A DNA stretch of 35,081 nt, taken from NCBI GenBank assembly GCA_019637225.1, contig JAHBWC010000086.1:1-35081 (forward strand), written 5' to 3'. How positions within the stretch are numbered: the stretch's first letter is position 1; each line of letters begins with the position of its first letter. Position numbers and translations under genes: made by a program. The notes beneath the pieces are model-generated. The model was not told where the DNA came from, did no database searches, and worked only from the letters and a program-made list of their open reading frames with translations. The DNA comes from Labilithrix sp. (GTDB taxonomy: Bacteria; Myxococcota_A; Polyangia; Polyangiales; Polyangiaceae). Of the stretch, positions 30,059 to 35,081 are shown piece after piece.

Positions 30059-30064
30059 TATGCT
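30059..30064 (+). promoter_or_regulatory. -10-like hexamer TATGCT upstream of tamB
   Basis: TATGCT is identical to the element before the gene at 1139 and lies 69 nt before ATG 30134. No well-placed -35 box is seen. Unlike most genes here, the leader would be about 60 nt. Confidence 0.35.
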
Positions 30065-30133
30065 CGAGGATCCTGATCCGTCCAACGGTTGGCCGGCCAC
30101 CTTCATCGAAGGAGCCGCCCCGGATCCCCGGCG

Positions 30134-33100
30134 ATGGAAGCGCGAAGCTCGAGCACACAACTGCCTCCCGTCCGGCGCACCCGGCGTCGTGACTGGGTGC
30201 GCGTGGTGTGCCGGGTCCTCTGCGTGGTCTTCGCGCTCGCCGGCCTCGTGCCCGTCGCCGTCGGTCTGCTCGCGCGCACGTCGTGGGCGCGCGGCATCGC
30301 GACGCGCGAGACGCGCTCGCTCCTCGCGAGCTACGGCGTCGACGCGCGCTACGAGCTCGATCTCAGGGTGTGGCCGCTCAGCGTCTCGCTCGAGAACATC
30401 CGCGTCGAAGCGAGCGATCAGGGCACCCCGTTCCTCACGGCCAAGCGCGCGAGCGCGAAGCCGAAGATCTTCGGCCTCCTCGCGGGCAAGGTCGTCATCG
30501 ACCAGATCGAGATCGAGGCGCCGAAGGCGCGGGTCGTCCTCGAGGGCGGCAAGCTCAAGAACCTCGCGCTCGACCTCCCCGACACGCCGAAGTCGGCGAA
30601 GAAGACGAGGGCGCCGTTCTCCGTCGTCTCGACGAGCGAGGCGGAGATCGACGTCACCGTCGACTCCACGCGGATCGTCGCTCGCGAGATCGACGCCGAC
30701 GTGACGGTCGACGACGACGGAGAGGGCGGCGATGCGTTCGAGGTCGCGCTCCGCGTCGGCGAGGCGAGGACGACGTTGCTCCGGACGGTGACGCCGGCGA
30801 CGGACTCGGAGCCGGCGGTGATCGCGGTCGACGACGACACGCTCTGCCGCGTCGACGGGCGCGCGCGCATCGAGGAGAAGCGCATCCTCGTCCGGCGGCT
30901 CGAGGCCCGCGGCGCCGCCGACATGGATCCCGCGCCGGACACGCACCTCGGCTGCGATCTGCCGAAGACCGACTACCGCTATGTCGAGCTCGGGCTCGGT
31001 CACTTCGCGGTCACGTTCCCGACGGCCAAGCAGGAGATCCCGAACGTCGAGGGCCACCTCAAGGCGCGCGCGCCGATCCCGCTCGTCGGGCGCACGGGGA
31101 AGGGAGCGCCGATCACCGAGGGCTGGGCCAGCGTCGACGTGGAGCTCCGCTACACGCCGGAGACGCCGATCCCGGACCTCGCGGGCCGCCTCGAGATCCA
31201 CGACATCCGCGTCGCCCGCTTCAACTTCGCGAAGACGGTGACGAGCGAGGTCGCGATCCGGCGCGGCGTCGTATCGGTCCCGCTCACGAAGCTCGACATC
31301 GCCGAGAGCGTGACCGAGATCCGCGACGTCGAGGTGCGTCCCTTCGAGAAGGGGATCCCGATCAAGGTCGGGAGCGTCGACATCAAGAACGCGAATTTCA
31401 CCTCGCTCCTGCGCGATTTTCACGTGCATCCCCGTCCCTTCGTGGCCTGGGACATCCGCGACGTCCGCGTCTCGGACGTGAAGGGCACGGCCGAGCCGCT
31501 CAAGATCGACGGCGACATCGTGGGGAGGACCTACGACTTCACGGTGTTCGACAAACCGGCGAAGGACCCGGCGCGGACCCGCGTCATCGGCGTGCGCGAC
31601 GCGGCGCTGAACGGCAAGCTCGCGGTGCGCCCGAAGGGCTTCGAGTTCGCGAACATGACGGTGACCACGCCAAAGAGCGTCGTCAACGACGTCACCGTCA
31701 TGATCGGCTACCACGACGAGCTTCGCGTCGAGGTCGGCGGCGGGAGGATCGACGTCAGCGAGGTATCTCCGCTCGGCTCGGTCGTGATGGCCGGCATCGC
31801 GGAGCCGAAGGTGACCGTCAGCGGCGACGTCGGCAGCCCGATGCTCGTGGGAGACACGTCGATCAAGGACTTCGTCATCGGCGACATCCCGTTCGGGACC
31901 GTGACGCAGGCCCACGTCGTGTCGGACATCTCCAACCTGACCGTCGACATCACCGACGCGAAGGCGCAGAAGGGCAAGAGCACCTACGAGATGTCGACGG
32001 GGCACCTCGACTTCAACAAGCCGGCGAACATGCGGCTCGACGGTCAGGCCTCGTCGAAGAACCTGAACGTGCGCGACTTCTTCTCGATGTTCCACCTCGA
32101 CGAAGACCCGCGCTTCGCCGAGATCGACGGCAACCTCGAGACGACCGCGCGGATCCACCTCTCTCTGGGCGGGCCGGAGGACGTGTGCAAGGGCGGCTTC
32201 CTCAGCGTCGCCGCGTCGACGAACGCACGTGACCTGAACCTCCTCGGCGAGAAGTTCGACGAGGGCCACGCCGACTTCGAGTACCGCTGGGTCGACCGCC
32301 TCGCCGGGATCGACGGCGCCGAGATCGACGTGCGGTCGCTCTCGCTGACGAAGGCGCGAAAGGAGAGCCGCGGACCCGACGGAGGCGTCCGCGCGCGCGG
32401 CGGCGAGAGGGTCGGCTCCGTGCTCGGCTCGCTCGCGGTTCACCGCGGCGGCGACATGCGCGGCAGCCTCGTCGTCCAGGGCTTCCCGCTCGCGCGGACG
32501 GATCTCCTCGGGCCGGCGGCGAAGAAGATCGAGGGTGTGGCCTCGGGAGTGGCGCGCATCGGCGGCAAGCTCAGCGCGTTCGATATCGAGGCCGACGTCA
32601 ACGTCACGCCGCTCCGCATCATGGGGTCGGCCTTCGGCGGCTCGGATCTGCACGTCGCGATGAACCAGAAGCCCTCGACGGACAAGCCGGTCGGCAAGAC
32701 GCCCTGCGGCGCGCCGATCGCCGCGCCGTTCAACAAGGACGCGTACCTGAAGGACACGTCCTCCCAGGGCGAGTACCGCGTGTCGGGCGCGCTCTTCGGC
32801 GGCCAGGTGCGCCTCGACGACGTCGTCGCGACCCGGCAGAAGGCGCCCGTGATCACGGGCAAGGTCACGCTGGACCGCTTCGACCTCGGACCGATCGGCA
32901 AGATCCTCACGGCGAGCGACGATCCCACCGCGCCGCCGTCGACGCCGCTCGGAGGCGAGCTCACCGGAGAGATCGCGCTCGACCGGATCGCGACGAGCGA
33001 TCTCGCGCACTCGAAGGTCCGCTTCGCGCCCAAGACGCTGCGGGTGAACCGCGGCGGCCAGAAGATCGAGCTCCGCGACAAGGACGTCGTCTTCACGCTC

Positions 33101-34654
33101 GCGGACGACGCGATCACGTTCCCGAAGGTGACCTTCGATCTCGCGACCCCGAACGGGCTCAAGGGGTCGTTCGCGGTCGACGGCACGGTCAAGAAGGTGA
33201 CGCGCGGCGCCGAGCTCGGCCTCGAGGCGACGCTGTCGCCGATCGATCTCGGGATCCTCGTCGGCGTCGTCCCCAAGATGACGCGGGCCGTCGGCACGCT
33301 CAGCGGGTCCGTGAAGGTCTCGGGCAGCCCGGCCGAGCCCGACCTCGACGGGCGCCTGAAGGTCCGCGGCGGCGAGTTCGGCATCAAGGGGCTGCCCGGC
33401 GGGATCACCGACGTCGAGGTCGACGTCGAGGCCGACGAGACGGAGGCGCGCATCACGCGGGCGGTCGGCCACTTCCTCGGCGGCGACGTCGCCATGACCG
33501 CGCACATGCCGCTCAAGGGTGGCCAGCTCGGCATCGCCCGCGCGACGGTCGTAGGCCGTCAGCTCTACGTCGCGCCGGTCGACGGCGTGCGCGCCACCCT
33601 CGACGCCGACCTCGAGGTCACGGTGAACCCGGCCGCGCCGTCGGCGCAAGGGCGCCTCCCGTTCATCGGCGGGGAGGTCTCGATCACGCAGTTCGAGTAC
33701 ACGCGCCCGGTCACGCTCGACCTGACCGGCTTCAAAGGCGGCGCCAAGCGCACCATCGTCGAGGCCTACGATCCGTCGGCCGACGCGGTCGCGTTCGGCA
33801 TCGACGTTCGGTCGCGCGCCCCGCTCCAGATCCACAACAACCTCGTTGACGCGAAGCTCGCCATCGATCCGCGCGGCATCCACGTCACCGGAACGAACCA
33901 GCGCATCGGCCTGCGCGGCGAGCTCGCGACGATGCCGGGCGGCCGATTCCGCGTCTTCGCCAACGACTTCGAGGTGCAGAAGGGGACCATCCGCTTCGAC
34001 GATCCGACGCGCATCGCGCCCCACGTCGACATCACGGGCGTGACGGAGTACCGGCGCTACAACAACACCGTCTCGAGCGCCGGCGCGGCGGGCGCGAACA
34101 CGACCGGCGGCGCCGGCGTCACGTCGGGCAACATCTCGAGCGGCGGCCGCGGCGGCGGACTCTGGCGGATCACGCTCCACGCCTTCGGCGACACCGAGGA
34201 CCTCCGCGTCGACATGACGAGCGATCCGGCGCTCAGTCGCGAGGACATCTTCTTCCTCCTGACGATCGGTCTCACGCGCGCCGAGGTCGACCAGGTGCGC
34301 TCGGGCTCGGTCTACGCGAGCGCCGCCTTCGAGGCGATCGGCACCGTGAGCGGCGCCGACCGCGCCGTCAAGACGGCTCTCCCGGTCATCGACGACTTCC
34401 GCTTCGGCAGCGCGTACTCGCCGCGCACCGGCCGCACCGAGCCGCAGGTCACGCTCGGACGCCGCCTGACGGACAACGTGCGCGCGAACGTCTCGACCGG
34501 GCTGACCGAGGACCGCCAGCTCCGCTCGAACGTCGAGTGGCGCCTGAGCCGGCCGCTCAGCGTGCAGACGTCCTACGACAACATCAGCACCGTCTCCTCC
34601 GGCTCGGTCGGGAACTTCGGCCTCGATTTCCGCTGGCGCGTCGAGTTCGACTAG
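30134..34654 (+). CDS. tamB: Translocation and assembly module subunit TamB
   Basis: TamB is an inner-membrane-anchored, periplasm-spanning bridge of beta-taco folds (AsmA-like superfamily) that moves phospholipid and helps outer-membrane proteins reach TamA. From ATG 30134 the product has 1506 residues: a basic N-terminus (RRTRRRDW), one transmembrane segment (VLCVVFALAGLVPVAVGLLA), a very long repetitive beta-strand region, and a C-terminal DUF490/TamB domain with SDPALSREDIFFLLTIGLTR and a terminal strand GLDFRWRVEFD. It is slightly longer than E. coli TamB (1259 residues). The first Met in frame, TTG 30089, is less likely. No tamA (Omp85) lies next to it: trmH is divergent upstream, and repeats with a transposase are downstream. 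The long complementary-strand frame is a codon-bias shadow. Confidence 0.9.
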   Translation: MEARSSSTQLPPVRRTRRRDWVRVVCRVLCVVFALAGLVPVAVGLLARTSWARGIATRETRSLLASYGVDARYELDLRVWPLSVSLENIRVEASDQGTPFLTAKRASAKPKIFGLLAGKVVIDQIEIEAPKARVVLEGGKLKNLALDLPDTPKSAKKTRAPFSVVSTSEAEIDVTVDSTRIVAREIDADVTVDDDGEGGDAFEVALRVGEARTTLLRTVTPATDSEPAVIAVDDDTLCRVDGRARIEEKRILVRRLEARGAADMDPAPDTHLGCDLPKTDYRYVELGLGHFAVTFPTAKQEIPNVEGHLKARAPIPLVGRTGKGAPITEGWASVDVELRYTPETPIPDLAGRLEIHDIRVARFNFAKTVTSEVAIRRGVVSVPLTKLDIAESVTEIRDVEVRPFEKGIPIKVGSVDIKNANFTSLLRDFHVHPRPFVAWDIRDVRVSDVKGTAEPLKIDGDIVGRTYDFTVFDKPAKDPARTRVIGVRDAALNGKLAVRPKGFEFANMTVTTPKSVVNDVTVMIGYHDELRVEVGGGRIDVSEVSPLGSVVMAGIAEPKVTVSGDVGSPMLVGDTSIKDFVIGDIPFGTVTQAHVVSDISNLTVDITDAKAQKGKSTYEMSTGHLDFNKPANMRLDGQASSKNLNVRDFFSMFHLDEDPRFAEIDGNLETTARIHLSLGGPEDVCKGGFLSVAASTNARDLNLLGEKFDEGHADFEYRWVDRLAGIDGAEIDVRSLSLTKARKESRGPDGGVRARGGERVGSVLGSLAVHRGGDMRGSLVVQGFPLARTDLLGPAAKKIEGVASGVARIGGKLSAFDIEADVNVTPLRIMGSAFGGSDLHVAMNQKPSTDKPVGKTPCGAPIAAPFNKDAYLKDTSSQGEYRVSGALFGGQVRLDDVVATRQKAPVITGKVTLDRFDLGPIGKILTASDDPTAPPSTPLGGELTGEIALDRIATSDLAHSKVRFAPKTLRVNRGGQKIELRDKDVVFTLADDAITFPKVTFDLATPNGLKGSFAVDGTVKKVTRGAELGLEATLSPIDLGILVGVVPKMTRAVGTLSGSVKVSGSPAEPDLDGRLKVRGGEFGIKGLPGGITDVEVDVEADETEARITRAVGHFLGGDVAMTAHMPLKGGQLGIARATVVGRQLYVAPVDGVRATLDADLEVTVNPAAPSAQGRLPFIGGEVSITQFEYTRPVTLDLTGFKGGAKRTIVEAYDPSADAVAFGIDVRSRAPLQIHNNLVDAKLAIDPRGIHVTGTNQRIGLRGELATMPGGRFRVFANDFEVQKGTIRFDDPTRIAPHVDITGVTEYRRYNNTVSSAGAAGANTTGGAGVTSGNISSGGRGGGLWRITLHAFGDTEDLRVDMTSDPALSREDIFFLLTIGLTRAEVDQVRSGSVYASAAFEAIGTVSGADRAVKTALPVIDDFRFGSAYSPRTGRTEPQVTLGRRLTDNVRANVSTGLTEDRQLRSNVEWRLSRPLSVQTSYDNISTVSSGSVGNFGLDFRWRVEFD

Positions 34655-34686
34655 GGGGGCGCCGCCCATTCCTGTCGCAATGGTGA

Positions 34687-34707
34687 GTGCCCGACAAGAT
34701 CGGGCAC
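34687..34707 (+). terminator. Hairpin GTGCCCGA-CAAGA-TCGGGCAC after tamB
   Basis: A perfect 8-bp stem with a 5-nt loop begins 32 nt after the tamB stop. Its right arm overlaps the first GGGCAC unit of the following repeat. No T-tract follows. It may be the original tamB terminator from which the hexamer repeats grew, which is inference. Confidence 0.5.
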
Positions 34708-34955
34708 GGGCACGGGCACGGGCACGGGCACGTGGAAGACGAGAGGGCCGTTCGGCTAGGCACGGAACGTGCTGTACGCACTGCCCACAGTAATCCATCG
34801 CGTCACTGGGTGTTCGTCTCGTCTCGTCTCGTCTCGTCTCGTCTCGTCTCGTCTCGTCTCGTCTCGTCTCGTCTCGTCTCGTCTCGTCTCGTCTCGTCTC
34901 GTCTCGTCTCGTCTCGTCTCCCACGTGCCCGTGCCCGTGCCCGTGCCCGTGCCCG
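34701..34955. repeat. Perfect 35-bp inverted repeat built of GGGCAC/GTGCCC hexamers
   Basis: The left arm at 34701-34735 is C, five GGGCAC units, then GTGG. The right arm at 34921-34955 is its exact reverse complement: CCAC, five GTGCCC units, then G. The arms enclose 185 bp. A transcript crossing it could form a 35-bp stem, and the DNA could form a cruciform. Unit number and the non-repeat GTGG/CCAC edge match on both arms, so the two arms were probably made by one event or are kept equal by gene conversion. Confidence 0.95.
34816..34920. repeat. Pentanucleotide tandem array (GTCTC)21
   Basis: Twenty-one uninterrupted, identical GTCTC units (105 bp) directly abut the right arm of the inverted repeat. 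Such an array is prone to slipped-strand change in number. In either strand it reads as repeated Ser/Arg/Leu/Val or Arg/Asp/Glu/Thr peptides, but no frame carries a credible gene. Confidence 0.97.
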
Positions 34956-35017
34956 CTCTCTCTTCTGATCACGACATGGGGCTCCCTCAGTCCTGTTGAC
35001 GCGCATCTGGAGCAAGG

Positions 35018-35081
35018 ATGCGCGCTTCGAGAACCTACAAGAAATACGATCCGACCTTCCGTGACGATGCAGTCAGCCTGA
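35018..35081 (+). CDS. Transposase N-terminus (IS3/IS911-like OrfA), cut by the window end
   Basis: An open frame starts at ATG 35018 and runs off the window after 21 codons: MRASRTYKKYDPTFRDDAVS. The pattern [RK]xYxxxFRxxAV is the start of the helix-turn-helix of IS3/IS911-type OrfA transposases. GGAG lies 5 nt upstream of the ATG (CTGGAGCAAGGATG). The codons (AGA, AAA, TAC, GAT, GCA) are less GC-biased than those of neighbouring genes, as expected for a mobile element. With so few residues the family is tentative; whether the element is complete cannot be seen. Confidence 0.6.
   Translation, partial: MRASRTYKKYDPTFRDDAVSL

Larger units (their letters stand above)
34655..35017. other. Non-coding interval after tamB, filled by simple repeats
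   Basis: This 363-bp stretch holds no credible gene. From left to right it contains a short hairpin (34687-34707), five GGGCAC units, about 80 bp of ordinary sequence (34736-34815), 21 GTCTC units, five GTGCCC units, and a ~60-bp stretch leading to the transposase start. The last ~60 bp (34956-35017) are visibly less GC-rich than the flanking genes and probably contain the left end of the insertion sequence, but I could not fix its terminal repeat. Confidence 0.75.

Noticed and set aside
34701..34955. CRISPR-like array
   Set aside because: Units are 5-6 bp, contiguous and without spacers, and there are no cas genes.
34687..34968. Plus-strand frame with a His-Gly repeat (GHGHGHGHGH) and Ser/Arg/Leu/Val repeats; a matching minus-strand RDET-repeat frame at 34803-35015
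   Set aside because: Both are translations of simple repeats, with no Shine-Dalgarno and no conserved part; a metal-binding peptide was considered but is not supported.
30017..34972. 1651-codon minus-strand frame opposite tamB
   Set aside because: Shadow of TamB. It even runs through the GTCTC array as RRDET repeats, showing that it is merely free of stops rather than selected.

Overview
The window is very GC-rich, with strong third-position G/C bias and many GTG starts. Its gene types (an eukaryotic-like Ser/Thr kinase fused to an AAA/TPR module, several small Cys-rich or DGG-rich lipoproteins, an SNF2 helicase with a SWIM finger, a VWA-like lipoprotein) fit a myxobacterium, most likely of the Polyangiales. 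This is inferred from gene style, not from a marker gene. No rRNA, tRNA, CRISPR array or prophage was seen. A mobile element begins at the right edge.

Layout. 0-9.5 kb, plus strand: a Tat-exported MBL-fold hydrolase, a periplasmic/outer-membrane-like protein, tsaE (tRNA t6A synthesis), a membrane-anchored CehA/McbA-type PHP hydrolase, and a 1370-residue kinase-AAA-TPR protein. The last converges on a NarL/FixJ-type response regulator (9.55-10.14 kb, minus). 10.3-14.9 kb, plus: SNF2/SWIM helicase and a VWA-like lipoprotein. 15-20 kb, minus: a PPP-family protein phosphatase carrying a C-terminal PilZ (c-di-GMP-binding) domain, a CpdA-like metallophosphoesterase, and a tight group lipoprotein-mpl-inositol monophosphatase (murein peptide recycling). 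20.2-23.3 kb: a CAP-domain lipoprotein, a thiopurine methyltransferase-like enzyme and an L-lysine 6-aminotransferase. 23.4-29.9 kb, minus: a ClpB homologue with a degenerate first ATPase domain, two lipoproteins, glutaredoxin, a class I aminotransferase and a TrmH-type rRNA/tRNA methyltransferase. 30.1-34.65 kb, plus: TamB. 34.65-35.0 kb: non-coding, with a perfect 35-bp inverted repeat made of GGGCAC/GTGCCC units enclosing 21 tandem GTCTC units, followed by the first codons of a transposase.

Working together: most genes are unrelated housekeeping or envelope functions. Clear functional groupings are mpl with its flanking genes, the kinase/response-regulator pair (shared 16-bp palindrome over both stop codons), and two adjacent metallophosphoesterases, one with a second-messenger-binding domain. 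Many starts lack a Shine-Dalgarno sequence but have a TAnnnT-like hexamer 5-12 nt upstream, suggesting leaderless or near-leaderless transcripts. Genes with a longer leader, or inside operons, tend to have a GGAGG/GAGGA site.

The observations I rate highest are the PPP phosphatase-PilZ fusion, the ClpB variant lacking NBD1 Walker B acids and the pore-loop tyrosine, and the simple-repeat hairpin structure next to the transposase.
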